From contig NW_027478160.1 of NCBI RefSeq assembly GCF_051020975.1, positions 1,634,001 to 1,698,000 on the forward strand: a stretch of 64,000 nt of DNA. The letters are read 5' to 3'. Both the position numbers and the translations under genes were made by a program. Position 1 is the first letter of the stretch. Every line of letters starts with the position of its first letter. Origin of the DNA: Osmia lignaria lignaria. Lineage: Eukaryota > Arthropoda > Insecta > Hymenoptera > Megachilidae. This document shows positions 1 to 11,142 of the stretch, in pieces. Under the pieces are notes generated by a model, which was not told where the DNA came from, did no database searches, and worked only from the letters and a program-made list of their open reading frames with translations.

Positions 1-132
1 AATGCCACTTCCAGCTTAGGTGTGCAGAAGAAGAACAACAAGAAGAAGAAATATCTCGAAATATGTCCGTCAGGCCCCTTCCCTTGAGATAAATCTGCAA
101 ATATCTCGGAAACGAAGCGAGCTATGGCAAAA

Positions 133-200
133 TGTTAAGAGACCTTTTTTGTAGAGAATTAAGTTTCCTACTTTTTATCTTCTATGATATTTTTTGATCA
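133..200 (+). other. T-tract-rich tail and junction of the monomer
   Basis: The end of each monomer carries separate T runs, here at 145-150 (T6), 172-176 (T5) and 190-195 (T6), just before GATCAG. This is the most AT-rich part of the unit and contains the type A/type B difference CTTTTT versus CAATTT. Such tracts may bend DNA or exclude nucleosomes, but their spacing (about 26 and 19 bp) is not cleanly phased at 10.5 bp, so strong intrinsic curvature is uncertain. Confidence 0.4.
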
Positions 201-598
201 GATGCGTAGTTCTCGAGATATATCAAGATATTTAAAAGTTCCGAAGCCGCACCAACATAATAGAGATACAGAAACACCGTTGCCCCTCTCTTTGAGATAA
301 CTCTGCACTATTGCGAGCTGGAAATGCCACTTCCAGTTTAGCTGTGCAGAAGGAGAACAACAAGAAGAAGAAATATCTCGAAATATGTCCGTTAGGCCCC
401 TTCCCTTGAGATAAATCTGCAAATATCTCGGAAACGAAGCGAGCTATGGCAAAATGTTAAGAGACCTTTTTTGTAGAGAATTAAGTTTCCTACTTTTTAT
501 GTTCTATGATATTTTTTGATCAGATGCGTAGTTCTCGAGATATATCAAGATATTTAAAAGTTCCGAAGCCGCACCAACATAATAGAGATACAGAAACA

Positions 599-777
599 CC
601 GTGGCCCCTTTCTTTGAGATAACTCTGCACTATTGCGAGCTGTAAATGACACTTCCAGCTTAGCTGTGCAGAAGAAGAACAACAAGAAGAAGAAATATCT
701 CGAAATATGTCCGTCAGGCCCCTTCCCTTGAGATATATCTGCAAATATCTCGGAAACGAAGCGAGCTATGGCAAAAT
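599..777 (+). repeat. Internal direct repeat inside the monomer (599-647 and 711-777)
   Basis: Within each monomer the segment from CCGTGG to GCGAGCTG-AAATG (599-647 here) is echoed downstream as CCGTCAGG to GCGAGCTATGGCAAAATG (711-777). The shared core is GGCCCCTTYCYTTGAGATAA followed by TCTGCA, offset by 114 bp. A second match, GCGAGCT, is reached after about 12 extra bases in the downstream copy, which contains AATATCTCGGAAACGAA. The same arrangement is present in all monomers. It suggests that the 322-bp unit grew from a shorter ancestor by internal duplication and indels (inference). Confidence 0.75.
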
Positions 778-1179
778 GTTAAGAGACCTTTTTTGTAGAG
801 AATTATGTTTCCTACAATTTATGTTCTATGATATTCTTTGATCAGATGCGTAGTTCTCGAGATATATCAAGATATTTAAAAGTTCCGAAGCCGCACCAAC
901 ATAATAGAGATACAGAAACACCGTGGCCCCTTTCTTTGAGATAACTCTGCACTATTGCGAGCTGTAAATGCCACTTCCAGCTTAGCTGTGCAGAAGAAGA
1001 ACAACAAGAAGAAGAAATATCTCGAAATATGTCCGTCAGGCCCCTTCCCTTGAGATATATCTGCAAATATCTCGGAAACGAAGCTAGCTATGGCAAAATG
1101 TTAAGAGACCTTTTTTGTAGAGAATTACGTTTCCTACAATTTATGTTCTATGATATTTTTTGATCAGAAGCGTAGTTTT

Positions 1180-1396
1180 CGAGATATATCGAGATATTTA
1201 AAAGTTCCGAAGCCGCACCAACATAATAGAGATACAGAAACACCGTGGCCCCTTTCTTTGAAATAACTCTGCGCTAGTGCGAGCCGCAAATGCCACTTCC
1301 AGCTTAGCTGTGCAGAAGAAGAACAACAAGAAGAAGAAATATCTCGAAATATGTCCGTCAGGCCCCTTCCCTTGAGATAAATCTGCAAATATCTCG
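1180..1396 (+). repeat. Dyad elements: CGAGATATTT versus AAATATCTCG
   Basis: In this type B unit CGAGATAT occurs at 1180-1187 and CGAGATATTT at 1190-1199. The exact reverse complement, AAATATCTCG, occurs at 1337-1346 and again at 1387-1396. The two downstream copies are 50 bp apart. Type A units carry CAAGATATTT instead and so lose one base pair of the potential 10-bp stem. GATATATC at the front is itself a perfect 8-bp palindrome. This could be a hairpin-forming or protein-binding dyad, but no binding protein is recognised. Confidence 0.6.
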
Positions 1397-2039
1397 GAAA
1401 CGAAGCGAGCTATGGCGAAATGTTAAGAGTCCTTTTTTGTAGAGAATTAAGCTTCCTACTTTTTGTCTTCTATGATATTTTTTGATCAGATGCGTAGTTC
1501 TCGAGATGTATCAAGATATTTAAAAGTTCCGAAGCCGCACCAACATAATAGAGATACAGAAACACCGTGGCCCCTTTCTTTGAGATAACTCTGCACTAGT
1601 GCGAGCCGCAAATGCCACTTCCAGCTTAGCTGTGCAGAAGAAGAACAACAAGAAGACGAAATATCTCGAAATATGTCCGACAGGCCCCTTCCCTTGAGAT
1701 AAATCTGCAAATATCTCGGAAACGAAGCGAGCTATGGCGAAATGTTAAGAGACCTTTTTTGTAGAGAATTAAGTTTCCTACTTTTTATCTTCTATCATAT
1801 TTTTTGATCAGATGCGTAGTTCTCGAGATATATCAAGATATTTAAAAGTGCCGAAGCCGCACCAACATAATACAGATACAGAAACACCGTGGCCCCTTTC
1901 TTTGAGATAACTCTGCACTAGTGCGAGCCGCAAATGCCACTTCCAGCTTAGCTGTGCAGAAGAAGAACAACAAGAAGAAGAAATATCTCGAAATATGTCC
2001 GTCAGGCCCCTTCCCTTGAGATAAATCTGCAAATATCTC

Positions 2040-3380
2040 GGAAACGAAGCGAGCTATGGCAAAATGTTGAGAGACCTTTTTTGTAGAAAATTAGGATTCC
2101 TACTTTTTATGTTCTATGATATTTTTTGATCAGATGCGTAGTTCTCGAGATATATCAAGATACTTAAAAGTTCCGAAGCCGCACCAACATAATAGAGAGA
2201 CAGAAACACCGTGGCCCCTTTCTTTGAGATAACTCTGCACTATTGCGCGCTGCAAATGCCACTTCCAGCTTAGCTGTGCAGAAGAAGAACAACAAGAAGA
2301 CGAAATATCTCGAAATATGTCCGTCAGGCCCCTTCCCTTGAGATAAATCTGCAAATATCTCGGAAACGAAGCGAGCTATGGCAAAATGTTAAGAGACCTT
2401 TTTTGTAGAGAATTATGTTTCCTACTTTTTATGTTCTATGATATTTTTTGATCAGACGCGTAGTTCTCGAGATATATCAAGATATTTAAAAGTTCCGAAG
2501 CCTCACCAACATAATAGAGATACAGAAACACCGTGGCCCCTTTCTTTGAGATAACTCTGCACTATTGCGAGCTGTAAATGCCACTTCCAGCTTAGCTGTG
2601 CAGAAGAAGAACAACAAGAAGAAGAAATATCTCGAAATATGTCCGTCAGGCCCCTGCCCTTGAGATATATCTGCAAATATCTCGGAAACGAAGCGAGCTA
2701 TGGCAAAATGTTGAGAGGCCTTTTTTGTAGAGAATTATGTTTCCTACAATTTATGTTCTATGATATTTTTTGATCAGAAGCGTGGTTTTCGAGATATATC
2801 GAGATATTTAAAAGTTCCGAAGCCGCACCAACATAATAGAGATACAGAAACACCGTGGCCCCTTGCTTTGAGATAACTCTGCAGTAGTGCGAGCCGCAAA
2901 TGCCACTTCCAGCTTAGCTGTGCAGAAGAAGAACAACAAGAAGAAGAAATATCTCGAAATATGTCCGTCAGGCCCCTTCCCTTGAGATAAATCTGCAAAT
3001 ATCTCGGAAACGATGCGAGCTATGGCAAAATGTTGAGAGACCTTTTTTGTAGAAAATTAGGATTCCTACCTTTTATGTTCTATGATATTTTTTGATCAGA
3101 TGCGTAGTTCTCGAGATATATCAAGATACTTAAAAGTTCCGAAGCCGCACCAACATAATAGAGATACAGAAACACCGTGGCCCCTTTCTTTGAGATAACT
3201 CTGCACTATTGCGCGCTGCAAATGCCACTTCCAGCTTAGCTGTGCAGAAGAAGAACAACAAGAAGACGAAATATCTCGAAATATGCCCGTCAGGCCCCTT
3301 CCCTTGAGATAAATCTGCAAATATCTCGGAAACGAAGCGAGCTATGGCAAAATGTTAAGAGACCTTTTTTGTAGAGAATT
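2040..3380. repeat. 3-monomer-spaced duplication (966 bp)
   Basis: The rare junction GTTGAGAG followed by TAGAAAATTAGGATTCC occurs at about 2067 and again at about 3033, 966 bp apart. The following monomers share GATACTTAAAAG, GCGCGCTGC and GAAGACGAA. Similarity extends for about 0.35-0.4 kb in each copy (about 2.04-2.41 and 3.00-3.38 kb), then is replaced by other variants. Confidence 0.65.
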
Positions 3381-3499
3381 AAGTTTCCTACTTTTTATGT
3401 TCTATGATATTTTTTGATCAGATGCGTAGTTCTCGAGATATATCAAGATATTTAAAAGTTCCGAAGCCGCACCAACATAATAGAGATACAGAAACACCG

Positions 3500-4980
3500 T
3501 GGCCCCTTTCTTTGAGATAACTCTGCACTACTGCGAGCTGCAAATGCCACTTCCAGCTTAGCTGTGCAGAAGAAGAACAACAAGAAGAAGAAATATCTCG
3601 AAATATGTCCGTCAGGCCCCTTCCCTTGAGATAAATCTGCAAATATCTCGGAAACCAAGCGAGCTATGGCAAAATGTTCAGAGACCTTATTTGTAGAGAA
3701 TTAAGTTTCCTACTTTTTATGTTCTACGATATTTTTTGATCAGATGCGTAGTTCTCGAGATATATCAAGATATTTAAAAGTTCCGAAGCCGCACCAACAT
3801 AATAGAGATACAGAAACACGGTGGCCCCTTTCTTTGAGATAACTCTGCACTAGTGCGAGCCGCAAATGCCACTTCCAGTTTAGCTGTGCAGAAGAAGAAC
3901 AACAAGAAGAAGAAATATCTCGAAATATGTCCGTTAGGCCCCTTCCCTTGAGATAAATCTGCAAATATCTCGGAAACGAAGCGAGCTATGGCAAAATGTT
4001 AAGAGACCTTTTTTGTAGAGAATTAAGTTTCCTACTTTTTATGTTCTATGATATTTTTTGATCAGATGCGTAGTTCTCGAGATATATCAAGATATTTAAA
4101 AGTTCCGAAGCCGCACCAACATAATAGAGATACAGAAACACCGTGGCCCCTTTCTTTGAGATAACTCTGCACTATTGCGAGCTGTAAATGCCACTTCCAG
4201 CTTAGCTGTGCAGAAGAAGAACAACAAGAAGAAGAAATATCTCGAAATATGTCCGTCAGGCCCCTTCCCTTGAGATATATCTGCAAATATCTCGGAAACG
4301 AAGCGAGCTATGGCAAAATGTTAAGAGACCTTTTTTGTAGAGAATTATGTTTCCTACAATTTATGTTCTATGATATTCTTTGATCAGATGCGTAGTTCTC
4401 GAGATATATCAAGATATTTAAAAGTTCCGAAGCCGCACCAACATAATAGAGATACAGAAACACCGTGGCCCCTTTCTTTGAGATAACTCTGCACTATTGC
4501 GAGCTGCAAATGCCACTTCCAGCTTTGCTGTGCAGAAGAAGAACAACAAGAAGAAGAAATATCTCGAAATATGTCCGTCAGGCCCCTTCCCTTGAGATAA
4601 ATCTGCAAATATCTCGGAAACCAAGCGAGCTATGGCAAAATGTTCAGAGACCTTATTTGTAGAGAATTAAGTTTCCTACTTTTTATGTTCTACGATATTT
4701 TTTGATCAGATGCGTAGTTCTCGAGATATATCAAGATATTTAAAAGTTCCGAAGCCGCACCAACATAATAGAGATACAGAAACACGGTGGCCCCTTTCTT
4801 TGAGATAACTCTGCACTAGTGCGAGCCGCAAATGCCACTTCCAGCTTAGCTGTGCAGAAGAAGAACAACAAGAAGAAGAAATATCTGGAAATATGTCCGT
4901 TAGGCCCCTTCCCTTGAGATAAATCTGCAAATATCTCGGAAACGAAGCGAGCTATGGCAAAATGTTAAGAGACCTTTTTT
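3500..4980. repeat. 3-monomer-spaced duplication with CCAAGCG/TTCAGAG markers
   Basis: The string of markers GAAACCAAGCG, GTTCAGAGACCTTATTTG, CTACGATATT and ACGGTGGCC occurs at about 3.65-3.83 kb and again 966 bp later at about 4.62-4.80 kb. The first three markers and ACGGTGG recur at about 10.09-10.26 kb, 6440 bp (20 monomers) after the first copy. The unit starting at 5025 likewise has a 20-monomer partner at 11465, sharing TTATGCTTCC, GAGATATCTC, GAAGAGAGC and AAGCGACC. Confidence 0.65.
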
Positions 4981-7278
4981 GTAGAGAATTATGCTTCCTA
5001 CTTTTTATGTTCTATGATATTTTTTGATCAGACGCGTAGTTCTCGAGATATATCAAGATATTTAAAAGTTCCGAAGCCGCACCAACATAATAGAGATACA
5101 GAAACACCGTGGCCCCTTTCTTTGAGATATCTCTGCACTATTGCGAGCTGCAAATGCCACTTCCAGCTTAGCTGTGCAGAAGAAGAACAACAAGAAGAAG
5201 AAATATCTCGAAATATGTCCGTCAGGCCCCTTCCCTTGAGATAAATCTGCAAATATCTCGGAAACGAAGAGAGCTATGGCAAAATGTTAAGCGACCTTTT
5301 TTGTAGAGAATTAAGTTTCCTACTTTTTATGTTCTATGATATTTTTTGATCAGATGCGTAGTTCTCGAGATATATCAAGATATTTAAAAGTTCCGAAGCC
5401 GCACCAACATAATAGAGATACAGAAACACCGTGGCCCCTTTCTTTGAGATAACTCTGCACTATTGCGAGCTGGAAATGCCACTTCCAGTTTAGCTGTGCA
5501 GAAGAAGAACAACAAGAAGAAGAAATATCTCGAAATATGTCCGTTAGGCCCCTTCCCTTGAGATAAATCTGCAAATATCTCGGAAACGAAGCGAGCTATG
5601 GCAAAATGTTAAGAGACCTTTTTTGTAGAGAATTAAGTTTCCTACTTTTTATGTTCTATGATATTTTTTGATCAGATGCGTAGTTCTCGAGATATACCAA
5701 GATATTTAAAAGTTCCGAAGCCGCACCAACATAATAGAGATACAGAAACACCGTGGCCCCTTTCTTTGAGATAACTCTGCACAATTGCGAGCTGCAAATG
5801 CCACTTCCAGCTTGGCTGTGCAGAAGAAGAACAACAAGAAGAAGAAATATCTCGAAATATGTCCGTCAGGCCCCTTCCCTTGAGATAAATCTGCAAATAT
5901 CTCGGAAACGAAGCGAGCTATGGCAAAATGTTAAGAGACCTTTTTTGTAGAGAATTAAGTTTCCTACTTTTTATCTTCTATGATATTTTTTGATCAGATG
6001 CGTAGTTCTCGAGATATATCAAGATATTTAAAAGTTCCGAAGCCGCACCAACATAATAGAGATACAGAAACACCGTTGCCCCTCTCTTTTAGATAACTCT
6101 GCACTATTGCGAGCTGGAAATGCCACTTCCAGTTTAGCTGTGCAGAAGAAGAACAACAAGAAGAAGAAATATCTCGAAATATGTCCGTTAGGCCCCTTCC
6201 CTTGAGATAAATCTGCAAATATCTCGGAAACGAAGCGAGCTATGGCAAAATGTTAAGAGACCTTTTTTGTAGAGAATTAAGTTTCCTACTTTTTATGTTC
6301 TATGATATTTTTTGATCAGATGCGTAGTTCTCGAGATATATCAAGATATTTAAAAGTTCCGAAGCCGCACCAACATAATAGAGATACAGAAACACCGTGG
6401 CCCCTTTCTTTGAGATAACTCTGCACTATTGCGAGCTGTAAATGCCACTTCCAGCTTAGCTGTGCAGAAGAAGAACAACAAGAAGAAGAAATATCTCGAA
6501 ATATGTCCGTCAGGCCCCTTCCCTTGAGATATATCTGCAAATATCTCGGAAACGAAGCGAGCTATGGCAAAATGTTAAGAGACCTTTTTTGTAGAGAATT
6601 ATGTTTCCTACAATTTATGTTCTATGATATTCTTTGATCAGATGCGTAGTTCTCGAGATATATCAAGATATTTAAAAGTTCCGAAGCCGCACCAACATAA
6701 TAGAGATACAGAAACACCGTGGCCCCTTTCTTTGAGATAACTCTGCACTATTGCGAGCTGTAAATGCCACTTCCAGCTTAGCTGTGCAGAAGAAGAACAA
6801 CAAGAAGAAGAAATATCTCGAAATATGTCCGTCAGGCCCCTTCCCTTGAGATATATATGCAAATATCTCGGAAACGAAGCTAGCTATGGCAAAATGTTAA
6901 GAGACCTTTTTTGTAGAGAATTACGTTTCCTACAATTTATGTTCTATGATATTTTTTGATCAGAAGCGTAGTTTTCGAGATATATCGAGATATTTAAAAG
7001 TTCCGAAGCCGCACCAACATAATAGAGATACAGAAACACCGTGGCCCCTTTCTTTGAAATAACTCTGCGCTAGTGCGAGCCGCAAATGCCACTTCCAGCT
7101 TAGCTGTGCAGAAGAAGAACAACAAGAAGAAGAAATATCTCGAAATATGTCCGTCAGGCCCCTTCCCTTGAGATAAATCTGCAAATATCTCGGAAACGAA
7201 GCGAGCTATGGCAAAATGTTAAGAGCCCTTTTTTGTAGAGAATTAAGTTTCCTACTTTTTATGTTCTATGATATTTTT

Positions 7279-7600
7279 TGATCAGATGCGTAGTTCTCGA
7301 GATATATCAAGATATTTAAAAGTTCCGAAGCCGCACCCACATAATAGAGATACAGAAACACCGTGGCCCCTTTCTTTGAGATAACTCTGCACTATTGCGA
7401 GCTGCAAATGCCACTTCCAGCATAGCTGTGCAGAGGAAGAACAACAAGAAGAAGAAATATCTCGAAATATGTCCGTCAGGCCAGTTCCTTTGAGCTGAAT
7501 CGGCAAATATCTCGGAAACGAAGCGAGCTATGGCAAAATGTTAAGAGACGTTTTTTGTAGAGAATTATGTTTCCTACAATTTAAGTTCTATGATATTTTT
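7279..7600 (+). repeat. Divergent monomer, isolated GGCCAGTTCC allele
   Basis: This unit has the last-third variant GGCCAGTTCCTTTGAGCTG, otherwise seen only between about 13.4 and 25.9 kb. It also has private changes: GCACCCACATAA, CCAGCATAGC, GCAGAGGAAG and GAATCGGC. It is the only GGCCAGTTCC unit left of 13 kb, and it sits exactly where the 7- and 6-monomer collinear copies differ by one unit. Confidence 0.75.
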
Positions 7601-7922
7601 TGATCAGAAGCGTAGTTTTCGAGATATATCGAGATATTTAAAAGTTCCGAAGCCGCACCAACATAATAGGGATACAGAAACACCGTGGCCCCTTTCTTTG
7701 AGATAACTCTGCACTAGTGCGAGCCGCAAATGCCACTTCCAGCTTAGCTGTGCAGAAGAAGAACAACAAGAAGAAGAAATATCTCGAAATATGTCCGTCA
7801 GGCCCCTTCCCTTGAGATATATCTGCAAATATCTCGGAAACGAAGCGAGCTATGACAAAATGTTAAGAGACCTTTTTTGTAGAGAATTATGTTTCCTACA
7901 ATTTATGTTCTATGACATTTTT

Positions 7923-8244
7923 TGATCAGAAGCGTAGTTTTCGAGATATATCGAGATATTTAAAAGTTCCGAAGCCGCACCAACATAATAGAGATACAGA
8001 AACACCGTGGCCCCTTTCTTTGAGATAACTCTGCACTAGTGCGAGCCGCAAATGCCACTTCCAGCTTAGCTGTGCAGAAGAAGAACAACAAGAAGAAGAA
8101 ATATCTCGAAATATGTCCGTCAGGCCCCTTCCCTTGAGATAAATCTGCAAATATCTCGGAAACGAAGCGAGCTATGGTAAAATGTTAAGAGACCTTTTTT
8201 GTAGAGAATTAAGTTTTCTACTTTTTATGTTCCATGATATTTTT
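7923..8244 (+). repeat. Representative type B monomer
   Basis: This 322-bp unit shows the type B front end: TGATCAGAAGCG, TTTTCGAG (the XhoI hexamer is lost) and ATCGAGATATTT. These are three substitutions at monomer positions 9, 18 and 31, counting T of TGATCA as 1. The middle carries ACTAGTGCGAGCCGC. Type B units are usually preceded by TTATGTTTCCTACAATTTATG, so the linked haplotype spans the monomer boundary. The block of linked sites is inherited together in most units, but recombinant units exist. Confidence 0.9.
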
Positions 8245-8885
8245 TGATCAGATGCGTAGTTCTCGAGATATATCAAGATATTTAAAAGTTCTGAAGCTGC
8301 ACCAACATAATAGAGATACAGAAACACCGTGGCCCCTTTCTTTGAGATAACTCTGCACTAGTGCGAGCCGCAAATGCCACTTCCAGCTTAGGTGTGCAGA
8401 AGAAGAACAACAAGAAGAAGAAATATCTCGAAATATGTCCGTCAGGCCCCTTCCCTTGAGATAAATCTGCAAATATCTCGGAAACGAAGCGAGCTATGGC
8501 AAAATGTTAAGAGACCTTTTTTGTAGAGAATTAAGTTTCCTACTTTTTATCTTCTATGATATTTTTTGATCAGATGCGTAGTTCTCGAGATATATCAAGA
8601 TATTTAAAAGTTCCGAAGCCGCACCAACATAATAGAGATACAGAAACACCGTGGCCCCTCTCTTTGAGATAACTCTGCACTATTGCGAGCTGGAAATGCC
8701 ACTTCCAGTTTAGCTGTGCAGAAGAAGAACAACAAGAAGAAGAAATATCTCGAAATATGTCCGTTAGGCCCCTTCCCTTGAGATAAATCTGCAAATATCT
8801 CGGAAACGAAGAGGGCTATGGCAAAATGTTAAGAGACCTTTTTTGTAGAGAATTAAGTTTCCTACTTTTTATGTTCTATGATATT

Positions 8886-8900
8886 TTTTTATCTGATGCC
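8886..8900 (+). other. Damaged monomer junction
   Basis: At this boundary the usual TTTTTTGATCAGATGCG reads TTTTTTATCTGATGCC, so the TGATCA landmark is lost while monomer length is kept. Other units with a lost TGATCA include those starting at about 10821 (TGATCGG), 14364 and 16942 (GGATCA), 14686, 15653 and 28536 (CGATCA), 27892 (TTATCA) and 52362 (TGAGCA). Confidence 0.7.
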
Positions 8901-10498
8901 TAGTTCTCGAGATATATCAAGATATTTAAAAGTTCCGAAGCCGCACCAACATAATAGAGATACAGAAACACCGTGGCCCCTTTCTTTGAGATAACTCTGC
9001 ACTATTGCGAGCTGTAAATGCCACTTCCAGCTTAGCTGTGCAGAAGAAGAACAACAAGAAGAAGAAATATCTCGAAATATGTCCGTCAGGCCCCTTCCCT
9101 TGAGATATATCTGCAAATATCTCGGAAACGAAGCTAGCTATGGCAAAATGTTAAGAGACCTTTTTTGTAGAGAATTACGTTTCCTACAATTTATGTTCTA
9201 TGATATTTTTTGATCAGAAGCGTAGTTTTCGAGATATATCGAGATATTTAAAAGTTCCGAAGCCGCACCAACATAATAGAGATACAGAAACACCGTGGCC
9301 CCTTTCTTTGAAATAACTCTGCGCTAGTGCGAGCCGCAAATGCCACTTCCAGCTTAGCTGTGCAGAAGAAGAACAACAAGAAGAAGAAATATCTCGAAAT
9401 ATGTCCGTCAGGCCCCTTCCCTTGAGATAAATCTGCAAATATCTCGGAAACGAAGCGAGCTATGGCAAAATGTTAAGAGCCCTTTTTTGTAGAGAATTAA
9501 GTTTCCTACTTTTTATGTTGTATCATATTTTTTGATCAGAAGCGTAGTTTTCGAGATATATCGAGATATTTAAAAGTTCCGAAGCCGCACCAACATAATA
9601 GGGATACAGAAACACCGTGGCCCCTTTCTTTGAGATAACTCTGCACTAGTGCGAGCCGCAAATGCCACTTCCAGCTTAGCTGTGCAGAAGAAGAACAACA
9701 AGAAGAAGAAATATCTCGAAATATGTCCGTCAGGCCCCTTCCCTTGAGATATATCTGCAAATATCTCGGAAACGAAGCGAGGTATGACAAAATGTTAAGA
9801 GACCTTTTTTGTAGAGAATTATGTTTCCTACAATTTATGTTCTATGACATTTTTTGATCAGAAGCGTAGTTTTCGAGATATATCGAGATATTTAAAAGTT
9901 CCGAAGCCGCACCAACATAATAGAGATACAGAAACACCGTGGCCCCTTTCTTTGAGATAACTCTGCACTAGTGCGAGCCGCAAATGCCACTTCCAGCTTA
10001 GCTGTGCAGAAGAAGAACAACAAGAAGAAGAAATATCTCGAAATATGTCCGTCAGGCCCCTTCCCTTGAGATAAATCTGCAAATATCTCGGAAACCAAGC
10101 GAGCTATGGCAAAATGTTCAGAGACCTTATTTGTAGAGAATTAAGTTTCCTACTTTTTACGTTCTACGATATTTTTTGATCAGATGCGTAGTTCTCGAGA
10201 TATATCAAGATATTTAAAAGTTCCGAAGCCGCACCAACATAATAGAGATACAGAAACACGGTGGCCCCTTTCTTTGAGATAACTCTGCACTATTGCGAGC
10301 TGCAAATGCCACTTCCAGCTTAGCTGTGCAGAAGAAGAACAACAAGAAGAAGAAATATCTCGAAATATGTCCGTCAGGCCCCTTCCCTTGAGATAAATCT
10401 GCAAATATCTCGGAAACGAAGCGAGCTATGGCAAAATGTTAAGAGACCTTTTTTGTAGAGAATTATGTTTCCTACAATTTACGTTCTCTGATATTTTT

Positions 10499-11142
10499 TG
10501 ATCAGAAGCGTAGTTTTCGAGATATATCGAGATATTTAAAAGTTCCGAAGCCGCACCAACATAATAGAGATACAGAAACACCGTGGCCCCTTTCTTTGAG
10601 ATAACTCTGCACCATTGCGACCTGCAAATGCCACTTCCAGCTTAGCTGTGGAGACGAGGAACAACAAGAAGAAGAAATGTCTCGGAATATGTCCGTCAGG
10701 CCCCTTCCCTTGAGATAAATCTGCAAATATCTCGGAAACGAAGCGAGCTATGGCAAAATCTTAAGAGACCTTTTTTGTAGAGAATTAAGTTTCCTACTTT
10801 TTATGTTCTATGATATTTTTTGATCGGATGCGTAGTTCTCGAGATATATCAGGATATTTAAAAGTTCCGAAGCCGCACCAACATAATAGAGATACAGAAA
10901 CACCGTGGCCCCTTTCTTTGAGATAACTCTGCACTATTGCGACCTGCAAATGCCACTTCCAGCTTAGCTGTGCAGAAGAGGAACAACAAGAAGAAGAAAT
11001 ATCTCGAAGTATGTCCGTCAGGACCCCTCCCTTGAGATAAATCTGCAAATATCTCGGAAACGAAGCGAGCTATTGCAAAACGTTAAGAGACCTTTTTTGT
11101 ATAGAATTAGGTTTCCTACTTTTTATGTTCTATGATATTTTT
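10499..11142 (+). repeat. Pair of divergent monomers
   Basis: The unit at 10499 carries ACCATTGCGACCTGC, GTGGAGACGAGG, ATGTCTCGGAATATG and AAAATCTTAAG. The next unit carries TGATCGGATG, ATCAGGATATT, GCGACCTGC, CGAAGTATG and AGGACCCCTCC. Both have the GCGACCTGC middle variant seen again near 31.2 and 33.8 kb. They stand out from neighbours by the number of private substitutions, as expected for older units not recently homogenised. Confidence 0.65.

Larger units (their letters stand above)
1..1400. repeat. Block duplicated 18 monomers downstream (5.8-7.2 kb)
   Basis: Units starting at 195, 517, 839 and 1161 match those at 5991, 6313, 6635 and 6957 in order, at an offset of 5796 bp (18 x 322). 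Shared private variants are TATCTTCTATGAT before the first unit, GTTGCCCCTCTC, TATTCTTTGATC, GAAGCTAGC with TTACGTTTCC, and TTTGAAATAACTCTGCGCTAG. Similarity ends in the next unit: 1483 has the ACTAGTGCGAGCCG middle, 7279 does not. Confidence 0.75.
6635..10090. repeat. 7- then 6-monomer-spaced duplication with one unit gained or lost
   Basis: Units at 6635 and 6957 match those at 8889 and 9211 (offset 2254 bp, 7 monomers; GCTAGC, TTACGTTTCC, TCTGCGCTAG, AGAGCCC). Units at 7601 and 7923 then match those at 9533 and 9855 (offset 1932 bp, 6 monomers; AATAGGGATACAG, ATGACAAAATG, CTATGACATT). The difference is the unit at 7279-7600, which is present only in the first copy. Confidence 0.7.
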
